Shown here piece after piece: positions 25,121-35,342 of a DNA stretch of 64,000 nucleotides. The notes beneath the pieces were generated by a model that made no database searches, had not been told where the DNA came from, and saw only the letters and a list, made by a program, of their open reading frames with translations. The stretch comes from Glutamicibacter sp. B1 (GTDB taxonomy: Bacteria > Actinomycetota > Actinomycetes > Actinomycetales > Micrococcaceae). Location: NCBI RefSeq assembly GCF_039602135.1, contig NZ_CP125942.1, forward strand, positions 2,294,001 to 2,358,000. The letters run 5' to 3'. The stretch's first letter is position 1. Every line of letters begins with the position of its first letter. Both the position numbers and the translations under genes were made by a program.

Positions 25121-26236
25121 TCACCGATTGGCGGAAGAATTCAGCCGTTCAACGGCGGCCGCAATCCGTTCATCGGAAGCGGTCAATGCCACGCGGACGT
25201 GGCGTTCTCCTGCAGTTCCATAAAAAGCACCGGGTCCAGCGACGATTCCCAACTCGGCGAGGGCGCCGATGGTTTCGAAGCTTGGACGATCCTGCGTGCA
25301 CCACAAGTACAGGCCGGCCACCGAATCTTCGATTCTCAGGCCAAAGTTTTCTAGGGCCGGACGCAAGGCTTCGCGTCGCGCCCGGTACAGCTCACGTTGT
25401 GTGGCTACATGCTCATCATCATTGAGCGCCACCACCATGGCGTGCTGAATGGGACCAGGCACAATCATTCCGGTGTGCTTGCGGCTGTTGATCAACGTGG
25501 GCATGAGGTTAGGCGCACCGGCAACAAAAGCGGCACGGTAACCGGCAAGATTCGACTGCTTAGACAGCGAATACAGCGCTAGTAAGTTATCGAGGTTGCC
25601 GCCATTGACCTGCGGGTCCAAAATGCTCGGCACGCGGCCTTCAGATTCTTCCCAGCCCAGTTCCGCATAGCACTCATCCGAGGCTACTACAGCACCAATT
25701 TCGCGAGCCTTCTCAACGATTTTTTGCAGCTGTTCAGCGCTGGCGACCTTGCCGGTGGGGTTACCTGGGGAGTTAACCCAGATGAGCTTTACCCGCGAAA
25801 GCTCTTCCGCGGAAAGTTCATCAAGGTCATCGGTGGCGATGGGTTTCGCACCGACGAGCTGTGCACCAATGTCATAGGTTGGGTACGCAATTTTTGGGCG
25901 CACCACGATGTCTTGGGCGCCGATGCCGAGGAATAGTGGCAACCAGGCCACCATTTCTTTGGAGCCTACGGTTGGCATGACATCGTTGACGCTCAAGCCG
26001 GTGACCTGGCGACGGCGTGCGAACCAGTCCACGATGGCCTGACGAACTTCTACGGTTCCGTGTGTGGTGGGGTAACCATGGGAGTTGGCGCCGTCGGTCA
26101 ACGCGTCCTGAATGAGCTGTGGGGTGTCGTCAACCGGCGTGCCGATCGACAAGTCCACGACTCCCCCTGGGTGCTTCGCTGCTTGCTCACGGTATGGAGC
26201 TAGCTGGTTCCAGGGGTAATCGGGGAGCTCAAGCAT
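25121..26236 (-). CDS. dapC: Succinyldiaminopimelate transaminase
   Basis: 371 residues, fold type I PLP enzyme. PLP lysine in LYSLSKQSNLAGYRAAF; WVNSPGNPTGKV and SDECYAELGW are the cofactor-contact motifs; the C-terminal arginine is in RHVRVALTAS. It converts N-succinyl-2-amino-6-ketopimelate to succinyl-DAP, between DapD and DapE. It follows fdxA by 11 bases, a gene pair common in actinobacteria. Confidence 0.92.
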   Translation of the reverse strand: MLELPDYPWNQLAPYREQAAKHPGGVVDLSIGTPVDDTPQLIQDALTDGANSHGYPTTHGTVEVRQAIVDWFARRRQVTGLSVNDVMPTVGSKEMVAWLPLFLGIGAQDIVVRPKIAYPTYDIGAQLVGAKPIATDDLDELSAEELSRVKLIWVNSPGNPTGKVASAEQLQKIVEKAREIGAVVASDECYAELGWEESEGRVPSILDPQVNGGNLDNLLALYSLSKQSNLAGYRAAFVAGAPNLMPTLINSRKHTGMIVPGPIQHAMVVALNDDEHVATQRELYRARREALRPALENFGLRIEDSVAGLYLWCTQDRPSFETIGALAELGIVAGPGAFYGTAGERHVRVALTASDERIAAAVERLNSSANR

Positions 26237-26247
26237 AAAAGTAAAAC

Positions 26248-26571
26248 CTAGCCTTGGTTCTGAGGTGGCAAGGCACTGATGAACGGGTGATCAGTACCGG
26301 TATTACCAATCTTAGCGGCGCCACCCGGGGAACCAAGTTCATCGAAAAAGTCGACGTTTGCTTTGTAATAGTCAGCCCACTCGTCTGGCACATCGTCTTC
26401 GTAGTAGATGGCTTCAACGGGGCAGACTGGTTCGCAAGCGCCGCAGTCTACGCATTCATCCGGGTGAATGTACAGCGAGCGTTCGCCTTCATAAATACAA
26501 TCTACCGGGCACTCTTCGACGCACGCCTTGTCTTTCACGTCGACGCACGGCTGAGCGATGATGTAAGTCAC
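26248..26571 (-). CDS. fdxA: Seven-iron ferredoxin
   Basis: 107 residues from the GTG at 26571, where family homology starts (VTYIIAQPC). Cysteines for a [3Fe-4S] and a [4Fe-4S] cluster: [15 protein letters not shown] and [12 protein letters not shown]. Small electron carrier in the cytoplasm. GGAAAGG lies about 11 bases before the start. First gene of the fdxA-dapC unit. Confidence 0.93.
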   Translation of the reverse strand: MTYIIAQPCVDVKDKACVEECPVDCIYEGERSLYIHPDECVDCGACEPVCPVEAIYYEDDVPDEWADYYKANVDFFDELGSPGGAAKIGNTGTDHPFISALPPQNQG

Positions 26572-26785
26572 GAGGGCCGAGACCTTTCCTTGCACTTGGT
26601 GGTTTCAACACGAGCCAGTCGGATTCCTGGATGCTCTTTGAATCCCTGACCAACTCAAACTACAGTCTAGTCCTGATATCAATACATCGATGCGCCCGAG
26701 AGCCAGCTGTGACGTAACCGACCATTCACATTTCAGCCTCTGAGGGTTTAGATGAATTCTTCTTACGAAAAGATGACGCGGATTA

Positions 26786-27031
26786 ATGCTTAGTTTTGGT
26801 GATGTGACTCCCGGTGAACGGATTGTTGTTCGCTACCGCCTGACTATGGAAGCTAAAACATCGGGCGAACGCTTTAGCGATGCGTTAGGTGAACTGCAAG
26901 AAGTCACCGACAATTCAATTACCGTCCAGACCCGCTCTGAATTGCTCACCATCCCCCGCTCTTCAATCACGCACGCGAAAAAGGTTCCACCGGCCCCGGA
27001 ACGACGCAGGGCGCGGGCGCCCAGAAACTAG
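26786..27031 (+). CDS. Small SH3-like protein resembling the N-domain of Rv0428c-type acetyltransferases
   Basis: 81 residues. VTPGERIVVRYRLTMEA, then FSDALGELQEVTDNSITVQT and RSSITHAKKVPPAPE. The sequence resembles the SH3-like N-terminal domain found in front of GNAT proteins of the mycobacterial Rv0428c type, here standing alone and with a basic tail. Function unknown. The Shine-Dalgarno is weak. Divergent from fdxA. Confidence 0.6.
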   Translation: MLSFGDVTPGERIVVRYRLTMEAKTSGERFSDALGELQEVTDNSITVQTRSELLTIPRSSITHAKKVPPAPERRRARAPRN

Positions 27032-27126
27032 CGTTCTGCACGGTCAACACTTGGTAAAACCCGCCGTTCGACGACATGTGATTTGATTCTGCCAATCACT
27101 CACGGATTTTCCCGTATGCTGTTTTT

Positions 27127-27636
27127 ATGCCTTCTGACAAACTTGTCCAATCGCGAGCACGTGCACTCAGCTCTCCGCTGAGGCTTCGTATCCTGCGTTT
27201 GTGCCTCCATGAGTCGCGAACCAATAAGGAAATCGCGGACATACTTGATCTGAATCCAGCCACGTCCCTGCACCACGTACGGACCTTGGTGAACAATGGG
27301 TATCTGGCCCCCGAAGAGGCCCGACGTGGAAACCGCGGCGCAAAAGAGGTCCCGTACCGAAGCACCAAACAATCATGGGGCACGCGTATCCCTGATGCTG
27401 CACCGATGCTAGTTGATACTTTCCTACAGGAAATCGATGGTCTGGATCCTCAAGAAATTCAGATTATTCGGGTGGGCCTCAAACTGAGCGACGAATCGCG
27501 TCAAGAGATGATGTCCCGCCTACGCGCGGTCATTGAAGATTACGCAATGCGTGAGCCCGAAGAAGGCGGTATCGCTACTTCCCTGTTCATGGCCCACCAC
27601 TTAGACATCACCGGCGTTCAGAGCGACGAGGGTTAG
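27127..27636 (+). CDS. Winged-helix (ArsR-like) transcriptional regulator
   Basis: 169 residues. N-terminal wHTH: LSSPLRLRILRLCLHESRTN, KEIADILDLNPATSLHHVRT and the wing NNGYLAPEEARRG. The C-terminal half (EIDGLDPQEIQIIRVGLKLS) is probably a ligand or dimer domain. No metal-binding cysteines in the recognition helix, so not a classical metal sensor. Targets unknown. Closed by a bidirectional terminator. Confidence 0.83.
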   Translation: MPSDKLVQSRARALSSPLRLRILRLCLHESRTNKEIADILDLNPATSLHHVRTLVNNGYLAPEEARRGNRGAKEVPYRSTKQSWGTRIPDAAPMLVDTFLQEIDGLDPQEIQIIRVGLKLSDESRQEMMSRLRAVIEDYAMREPEEGGIATSLFMAHHLDITGVQSDEG

Positions 27637-27668
27637 AGCCCTGTCCAAAGATCAAATTTCATAGCGTT

Positions 27669-27719
27669 AAACACTGAAGGTGCCCTACCCGCAAAGCGGA
27701 TGGGGCACCTTCACTGTTT
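27669..27719. terminator. Bidirectional terminator
   Basis: CTGAAGGTGCCC pairs with GGGCACCTTCA and a second inner stem CCCGC/GCGG; outer AAAC/GTTT completes it. It lies between the convergent regulator and the membrane protein whose stop is at 27718. Confidence 0.85.
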
Positions 27720-28173
27720 AGTTCTGGCGGTGTTGTTTGCGAATGACTCGCAGGGCCAACAGCAGGCCAATGATTGCAGGAACGATCATTCCGTACATCC
27801 ACAGGGCCGAAGCTAATGCAGGGCCGGGTAGATATTGGTAGTACTGCATACCCAAGATCAGCTGGTCGTTGCCGACATAGGAAATAAGTCCCACGCAGAC
27901 ATAGCAGCCAATGAGTGCCAAGGCGCCAGACCACAGTTTCCCTGAGGACACTGCCGCCCAGTACACCAGTAAGCCGAGAAGTAGCCAAGCTACCCCTACT
28001 CCCCACACCAGCGGAATGTCGTTACCGACGTAGGTGATGGAGGCATGGATTGCAGTACCGAAAAGTCCTGCTACCACGGCAGCAACAACCCCGCGCCAGA
28101 GCGCAGAGAGGTTGCTACCGTGGGATTTACGCTGACTATTAGGAGCGAGCGCGTGCACGGGTTGCCTTGGCAC
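27718..28173 (-). CDS. Four-helix membrane protein of unknown function
   Basis: 151 residues. Four hydrophobic segments: GVVAAVVAGLFGTAIHASIT, LVWGVGVAWLLLGLLVYWAA, SGALALIGCYVCVGLISYV and MYGMIVPAIIGLLLALRVI. The start at 28173 overlaps the end of typA by 35 bases; a start inside is possible. No family recognised. Likely co-transcribed with typA. Confidence 0.7.
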   Translation of the reverse strand: MPRQPVHALAPNSQRKSHGSNLSALWRGVVAAVVAGLFGTAIHASITYVGNDIPLVWGVGVAWLLLGLLVYWAAVSSGKLWSGALALIGCYVCVGLISYVGNDQLILGMQYYQYLPGPALASALWMYGMIVPAIIGLLLALRVIRKQHRQN

Positions 28174-30046
28174 GGTCGTTGGCGTTCAGCAGCACCTTAC
28201 GGATACGAATAGCCTCTGGGGTAACCTCAACGCACTCGTCTTCGCGAGCGAATTCCAGCGACTCTTCCAGGGTCAGAGTCTGTGGTGGGGTCAGGTTCTC
28301 GAAGCTATCCGAGGAAGCTGCACGCATGTTGGTGAGCTTCTTTTCCTTGGTGATGTTCACGTCCATGTCGTCGGCGCGGGAGTTCTCGCCAACGATCATG
28401 CCCTCGTAAACCTCTTCGGTTGGCTTCACGAAGAAGCTCATGCGTTCCTGCAGGTTGATCATCGCGAATGGAGTGACAACACCGGCACGGTCAGCAACGA
28501 TCGAACCGTTGATACGGTATTCGATCGGACCTGCCCATGGCTCGTAACCTTCGGCCAGCGAGGCAGCGATACCAGCGCCACGGGTTTCGGTCATGAAGCG
28601 GGTACGGAAACCGATCAGGCCACGTGCAGGAACCATGAATTCCATACGAACCCAGCCGGTGCCGTGGTTAGCCATATCGGTCATGCGACCCTTACGCGAA
28701 GCCATCAGCTGGGTGATAGCACCCAGGTACTCTTCTGGCACGTCAATGGTCATGCGTTCCATTGGCTCGTGAACCTTGCCGTCGATGACCTTGGTGACAA
28801 CCTGTGGCTTACCAACGGTCAGCTCGAAGCCTTCACGACGCATCTGCTCAACGAGGATGGCCAGAGCCAATTCGCCACGACCCTGTACTTCCCAAGCGTC
28901 TGGACGCTCGGTAGGCAGGATGTTCAGCGATACGTTACCGATCAGTTCCTTGTCCAGGCGATCCTTCACCTGGCGTGCGGTGACCTTGGCACCCTTGACC
29001 TTGCCAGCTAGTGGCGAGGTGTTGATACCGATGGTCATGGAGATCGCAGGTGGATCAACGGTGATCAGTGGCAGTGGCTTTGGGTTCTCCAGATCGGTGA
29101 GGGTTTCACCAATCATGATGTCTTCGATACCTGCAACTGCGACGATCTCGCCTGGACCAGCTTCTTCAGCTGGAACACGCTGCAGACCCTTGGTAGCAAG
29201 AAGCTCGGTGATCTTCACCTGCTTCATGGTGCCGTCCTGGCGGGCCCAGTTAACCTGCTGGCCCTTACGCAGGGTGCCGTTGATCATACGCAGCAGAGCC
29301 AGACGGCCAAGGAATGGCGATGCGTCAAGGTTGGTGACGTGTGCCTGCAGAACTTCACCTTCGGTGTAGGTCGGAGCAGGAACGTGCTTGATGATGGTCT
29401 CGAACAGTGGTTCCAGATCTTCATTGTCTGGCAGGGTACCATCTGCTGGCTGGTTCATCGAAGCGTAACCGGCCTTGCCCGAAGCGAAGACAACAGGAAC
29501 GTTCAAGATGGCGTCAAGATCCAGATCTGGTGCTTCATCAGCTAGGTCAGAAGCCAAGCCCAGCAGCAGATCCATGGAGTCGGAGATAACGCCGTCGATG
29601 CGGGAGTCCGGACGGTCGGTCTTGTTAACCACGATGATTACTGGCAGGTTGGCGCCCAGTGCCTTACGCAGCACGAAACGGGTCTGAGGCAGTGGGCCTT
29701 CAGATGCGTCAACCAGCAGAACCACACCGTCAACCATGGAAAGGCCGCGCTCGACCTCGCCACCGAAGTCAGCGTGACCCGGGGTGTCGATAACGTTGAT
29801 GGTCATGTTCTTACCTTCAGCAGCTGGGCCGCTGTAGAACACGGTGGTGTTCTTAGCAAGGATGGTGATGCCCTTCTCGCGTTCCAGCTCGCCGGAGTCC
29901 ATGACGCGATCTTCGGTTTCACCGTGGCTAGCGAATGCACCAGTCTGCTGGAGCATTGCGTTGACCAAGGTGGTCTTGCCGTGGTCAACGTGCGCAACGA
30001 TGGCTACGTTGCGAAGTTCATCGCGACTAATGGTGTTAGCTGACAT
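28139..30046 (-). CDS. typA: Ribosome-associated translational GTPase TypA/BipA
   Basis: 635 residues from the ATG at 30046, where homology begins (SANTISRDELRNVAIVAHVD). G1 AHVDHGKTT, G3 DTPGHADFGGEVER, G4 NKTDRPDSR, then EF-Tu domain II, EF-G-like domains III/V and the TypA C-terminal domain (KPTEEVYEGMIVGENSR). It binds the ribosome and helps assembly and translation under stress. The open frame upstream of 30046 lacks conserved sequence. Confidence 0.95.
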   Translation of the reverse strand: MSANTISRDELRNVAIVAHVDHGKTTLVNAMLQQTGAFASHGETEDRVMDSGELEREKGITILAKNTTVFYSGPAAEGKNMTINVIDTPGHADFGGEVERGLSMVDGVVLLVDASEGPLPQTRFVLRKALGANLPVIIVVNKTDRPDSRIDGVISDSMDLLLGLASDLADEAPDLDLDAILNVPVVFASGKAGYASMNQPADGTLPDNEDLEPLFETIIKHVPAPTYTEGEVLQAHVTNLDASPFLGRLALLRMINGTLRKGQQVNWARQDGTMKQVKITELLATKGLQRVPAEEAGPGEIVAVAGIEDIMIGETLTDLENPKPLPLITVDPPAISMTIGINTSPLAGKVKGAKVTARQVKDRLDKELIGNVSLNILPTERPDAWEVQGRGELALAILVEQMRREGFELTVGKPQVVTKVIDGKVHEPMERMTIDVPEEYLGAITQLMASRKGRMTDMANHGTGWVRMEFMVPARGLIGFRTRFMTETRGAGIAASLAEGYEPWAGPIEYRINGSIVADRAGVVTPFAMINLQERMSFFVKPTEEVYEGMIVGENSRADDMDVNITKEKKLTNMRAASSDSFENLTPPQTLTLEESLEFAREDECVEVTPEAIRIRKVLLNANDRAKATRARARS

Positions 30047-30192
30047 GCGTGAAGGCTCACTTCCGCTCGAGGTTTTTGGGTCTAAGAAGTCGGGGCCACA
30101 GTCGACCCAACAATCCAGTTTACGCTGTTCTTGCAAATACTCCGGTGATCTGTGTCAGAACATACAAGAATTTCAAGTAAAGTCGCGGAAAA

Positions 30193-30735
30193 TCAGTGGT
30201 TGGATTGGGTGGAAATCCAATAGCGAAGGGTCTTGGAACCGTCGGCCGCCTCCAGAGACGGAAGTTGCGGATCTAGCACTCCCCCACACCGAAGAATGGT
30301 GGCAATGGACCCTGCGTTCATACTGTCACAGGTGAGCAGTGCACTGTCCACTCCCGCGTGTCCGACTTCGGCTAGGCCAAACTGGCACAGTGCCACCGCC
30401 ATTCCACGGCGACGATGTTCAGGCAGGACTCCATAACCAATGTGCCCACCATTTTGCAGCAGGAAGTCGTTCAGTTCGTAGCGCACCGATACTCGACCCA
30501 CAAGTTCACCATCGTCAAAGGCACCAAAGAGTGCCGAGCGCACCCATCCATCAGGAATATGCTCCCCTCGGCGCCCCGCGTTCATACGGTAGATGTAGTC
30601 TTCCCACGGTTCTGCCATCGACCACGTTGGCAAAAATTCGAAGTCATCAGCGAGCATACTCTGATGTGCGTCGATGGCCTGTTGTTCGTCTTGACTAGCT
30701 AGTTCACGAAACTCTAGGGATGGGTTGAGGCTCAT
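30193..30735 (-). CDS. GNAT N-acetyltransferase
   Basis: 180 residues. Acetyl-CoA loop in HIGYGVLPEHRRRGMAVALC (the R/Q-x-x-G-x-G/A site), followed by ALLTCDSMNAGSIATILRC. RimJ/RimL-like subgroup. Substrate unknown. Between thiF and typA on the same strand, with 44 bases to thiF's stop, so it may be read with the thi operon. Confidence 0.85.
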   Translation of the reverse strand: MSLNPSLEFRELASQDEQQAIDAHQSMLADDFEFLPTWSMAEPWEDYIYRMNAGRRGEHIPDGWVRSALFGAFDDGELVGRVSVRYELNDFLLQNGGHIGYGVLPEHRRRGMAVALCQFGLAEVGHAGVDSALLTCDSMNAGSIATILRCGGVLDPQLPSLEAADGSKTLRYWISTQSNH

Positions 30736-30779
30736 GAAACTATTCTTGCATCACATGGCACTCGCAGGATCATCCCCAT

Positions 30780-31924
30780 CTAATAGTCGATGTGTTGGCC
30801 CTGGACTTCGGCAAACCACCGTATCGTCCCGCCGTCGAGGCTGAATACTTTTCCGGCATGTCCTTGTTGCTCAGTCAAATATTGAGCTGCTTGTCGTGAA
30901 CGTGCACCACTCTTGCAGACCATCACCATGGTTCCAGTCGTGGCAGGTATATTTTCGTGCCGGCCAGCTAACAATTCATTTAGTGGCACGTGAACGCTGT
31001 GGGGAATCGAGGCAATTTCCCTCTCCCATTGTTCCCGGACATCAACTACGAGTACGTCATGGTCCTGTTCCAGAGCCTTCAATTCTGCAACGCTCAGGGT
31101 TGAAAAACTTTCATCGATCGCGCAAGCAACTAACTGGTATTGCCCCAATTCAGTCACTTTTTCTCGTTGCGGGTCGGCACTAAATTCCAAGGACCGCACA
31201 CTGGCATTCAACGCGTCGTACAACCAGAGTTTTCCGCTGAGCGTACTCCCGGCTCCAGTGATCAGCTTCAATGCTTCGGTAGCCATCATCGATCCGACCA
31301 CGCCGCACAAGGCTCCGAAGACGCCTCCTTCGGCACAGCTTGGTACCGAATCGGCGTCCGGGATATCGGGGAAAATATCGCGCAACATCGGACCGGTGCG
31401 GGGGTCAAAGACTGAGACCTGGCCCGAGAATTGAAAGAGCGTGCCCCACACCAGTGGAGTGCCGGTAATTTCGGCGGCATCTGATGCCAGATACCTTGTG
31501 GCGAAGTTGTCACTACCATCAATAACCAGGTCATAAGATGCGAAAAGTTCTAGTGCGTTGTCTTCGCTCAACCGTTGGTTCAACTTCGTAACGTTGACCG
31601 TGGTGTTGTGTTCTTGGGCCAGTCTTTGAACCGAGTCCACTTTGGGCAAACCAACATCAGATTCGCGGTGCATGATCTGACGTTGCAGATTGGATAGTTC
31701 GACTGTGTCATCATCCAGAACCGCCAGCTCACCAACACCAGCAGCAATAAGGTAGCTGGCAATCGGGCTGCCGAGCCCACCGGCACCAATGATCAGGACT
31801 TTCGCGTTGATGATGCGCCGTTGTCCTATTTCACCCACCCCAGGCAGGGTCAGGTGACGTGAATAGCGGGCCAGTTGACTTGGAAGAATTCCCGTCGCAG
31901 GTTCACACAGCGGCAGGCGTGACA

Positions 31925-31925
<1 letters not shown>
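30780..31925 (-). CDS. thiF: ThiF/MoeB-type adenylyltransferase with rhodanese domain
   Basis: 381 residues. E1-like domain with IIGAGGLGSPIASYLIAAG and SNLQRQIMHRESDVG (ATP and carrier-protein binding) and C-terminal rhodanese domain with active site VCKSGARSRQA. It adenylates the ThiS C-terminal glycine and may help sulphur transfer. Position as the last gene of thiO-S-G supports ThiF; MoaD or other carriers are possible partners too. The ATG overlaps the thiG stop by one base (TGATG). Confidence 0.88.
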
Positions 31926-32987
<1,062 letters not shown>

Positions 32988-32991
<4 letters not shown>

Positions 32992-34112
32992 TGGTGTTGC
33001 TCCATAGGCAGAGGTGAAGAAAGGGTTGAAAAACGTTGCGGATCAACGTCATTCAACATGGGGTTGGTTGTGATGTTTTCGGTGAGATCAGCGGTGAGGG
33101 CAGAACCCAAGGGGCTGAGTAAGACGCCGTGGCGCGAGTACCCAGTTGAAAGCACCACGTTTGGGTTTATTCGACCGATCAGTGGGCGGTCATCTGCCGT
33201 GGCTGGACGTGCTCTGGCAATGACTTCATTCAGCGAGCAGTCACTAATACCAGGCACGAGCCTTCGGGCATTGTCGAGCAAGTTGTACATTGCGCCGACA
33301 TTGACTTCTGGGTTGTGGTCTTCTCGCACACTGGCACCAAGCACCAAGCTCCGGTCCTTACGTGGGACGAGGTACACGTGTTGGCGATGAACGATGCCAC
33401 GAACGATGCGGTTTAGTAGTGCGGGGCCGGCTGGCGCTTGGATTCTCAGAATATCTCCGTACACAGGACGTAGCGGAAGCTTCTCCACTCCCCCGACAGC
33501 CCCCAAGGCTGTCGCGATAATAGTTTGATCGGCAGCGTGTATTTGTCCAGAACTCGTGCGCACGGCGCTAGTGTTTGGGTGGTCGGTGAGTACTTCTTCG
33601 ACACGTTCGTAGACGAGATTTTCTTGGAAGTATTCAAGCAGGATACGCACTACAGAGCGTGGATCGATTTGGTGATCATCCGGGCAGAGCACAGCTCCGG
33701 CAATATTGCTGGCTAGCGCCGGCTCTAATGATCTGGCTTGGCTCGGGAGCAATTTTTCGGTAGCTAGACCTAGCGAATTCTGCAGTTCAATCAGTTCGTG
33801 GAGCGCTTCGCGATCAGCAGCTTCTGCAGCAACAACAAGAGTTGAAGATCGCAAGTAATCCGGTCGGTGACCAGTGGTTGACGCAATGCGTTCAACGAAT
33901 TGCGGGTACAACGAATTCGATGTCGCTAGTAGCTGATGTAGTGGCCCTTGGCCCCAGACTGTCTCTGCAGCCGGTGCCAGCATTCCTGCTGCCGCGTGAC
34001 TGGCACCTTGGCCTGGAGCTGGGTCAATGATGGTGAGCGTATGTCCACGCGAGCTGAGCTCAAACGCGATAGCTAGACCGATGATTCCGGCACCAACAAT
34101 ATTCACATGCAC
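32988..34112 (-). CDS. thiO: Glycine oxidase ThiO
   Basis: 374 residues starting at a GTG. FAD-binding motif VNIVGAGIIGLAIAFELSSRG at the N-terminus, then the DAO family core with YLVPRKDRSLVLGASVRED and a C-terminal VLSTGYSRHGVLLSP. It oxidises glycine to the imine used by ThiG. GGAAGGA of the riboswitch 3' strand serves as ribosome site about 11 bases before the GTG. First gene of the thiO-S-G-F operon. Confidence 0.9.
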
Positions 34113-34123
34113 TGGGGCACGCT

Positions 34124-34206
34124 TCCTTCCTACGGCGGCATGACCCGCATCAGGTGTAGCGGTCGGCTCAGTGCCCTCTCAGCCTGGTCGGTTCAGGCTC
34201 CCGCGG
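34124..34206 (-). promoter_or_regulatory. TPP riboswitch (THI box) upstream of thiO
   Basis: Read on the minus strand it contains GGCTGAGAGGGCACTGAG and ACCTGATGCGGGTCATGCCG, then CGTAGGAAGGAAGC, the conserved parts of the THI element. The 3' strand includes the thiO ribosome site, so thiamine pyrophosphate probably blocks translation. Confidence 0.93.
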
Positions 34207-34294
34207 AGTAATTGCGATTATAAGCATGATGCATCACATAAAAGCCAACTGCAGTTGACTTAGTCTCGTCATCTTCTGTGATGTACTTGCTGGC

Positions 34295-35263
34295 ATGGAG
34301 CATCAGAGCTTTCCCGCATACTTGCCTACAGGTTCTCAACTTTTCCGCGAAGTTGTAGGTCTTGAACAGCAGCTGCTGGACATTTCGGTACGCAGCAACG
34401 AGAAGCTTCTCCTTGCTCTCTTACATGAAAATTTTCGGGAGATTGGTGCCAGCGGCAATACTTACACCAGAGACCAAGTCATTGAATTGCTCGCCCGTGA
34501 GGAATCCGCTACTGAGAAGTTGCACGTTATTGATCCAGCAGTGATCCAATTAGCAACGGACCTAGTCCAAGTGCGTTGGAGAACTGGCGGGCCGCGTCCT
34601 GCCTTGCGCAGTTCATTGTGGATACGCAATCAAGATCGATGGAGAATGCTTTTCCATCAAGGCACGCTGACAATCCCCAATCAGGCTAAGCCGAAGCAAC
34701 GCGAGACGACGACTGCTCACGATCTTGTTCAAGAATGTACAGTCAGAAAATTGCGAATCTCAGATGCGCAAGAAGTATATGAGGCGTTCATTTCTCATCC
34801 AGATATGAGACGTCAAGGCGATGCAGATACCCCCGAAAAGGCACAATCTTATGTGGCTACTCTGGTCAACAATGAAAAGACCCAGTACCCACTGGCCATC
34901 ACCATCAATGACAGATTAGTGGGATTAGTCTGTGCAACCTTAGACTCGTCAAACTCCAATGCCTGGCTCTGGTACTGGATGCACCATGAGTACCGAGGTC
35001 GTTCCCTTACCACCAGAGCCATGGCCACCATGGTCAACTATCTCTTTGAAGTGCGTGACTATTACCGATTGGAACTGGGTCTACGTGCAAATAACCCTGG
35101 TTCACGGCATGTGGCCGAAAACAATGGTTTTCTACGCGAGGGAATTGAACGTGGCAAGTTCCTAGTGGACGGCACGAGAGTCGATGTTTACGCCTACGCC
35201 CGCCTAAGAACCGATCCACAGAGCCAAACAATCCCTTTGCCCTTACGGCGAGAAGAATTCTGA
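34295..35263 (+). CDS. NTF2-like (DUF4440) domain fused to GNAT acetyltransferase
   Basis: 322 residues. The first ~125 resemble DUF4440: LLALLHENFREIGASGNTYT, a central VIQLATDLVQVRWRTG and SSLWIRNQDRWRMLFHQGT. From ~150 a RimJ/RimL-type GNAT follows: LRISDAQEVYEAFISHPDM, the acetyl-CoA region WMHHEYRGRSLTTRAMATMV and ELGLRANNPGSRHVAENNGF. Both halves look complete, so this is a true fusion. Substrate unknown. Divergent from the thi operon. Confidence 0.75.
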   Translation: MEHQSFPAYLPTGSQLFREVVGLEQQLLDISVRSNEKLLLALLHENFREIGASGNTYTRDQVIELLAREESATEKLHVIDPAVIQLATDLVQVRWRTGGPRPALRSSLWIRNQDRWRMLFHQGTLTIPNQAKPKQRETTTAHDLVQECTVRKLRISDAQEVYEAFISHPDMRRQGDADTPEKAQSYVATLVNNEKTQYPLAITINDRLVGLVCATLDSSNSNAWLWYWMHHEYRGRSLTTRAMATMVNYLFEVRDYYRLELGLRANNPGSRHVAENNGFLREGIERGKFLVDGTRVDVYAYARLRTDPQSQTIPLPLRREEF

Positions 35264-35274
35264 GCCCAAATGGA

Positions 35275-35313
35275 GAAACGTCGCGGAATCCTGAAAGGAT
35301 TCCGCGACGTTTC
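35275..35313. terminator. Bidirectional terminator
   Basis: GAAACGTCGCGGAATCC and GGATTCCGCGACGTTTC form a perfect 17-bp stem with a 5-base loop TGAAA. It lies between the convergent GNAT fusion and the channel-like gene. Confidence 0.9.
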
Positions 35314-35342
35314 CTATGTCCCTAAGGTTCTGTTCGAAATGG

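Noticed and set aside
28664..29369. Plus-strand frames across typA
   Set aside because: Antisense to a well-conserved GTPase; no ribosome sites or motifs.
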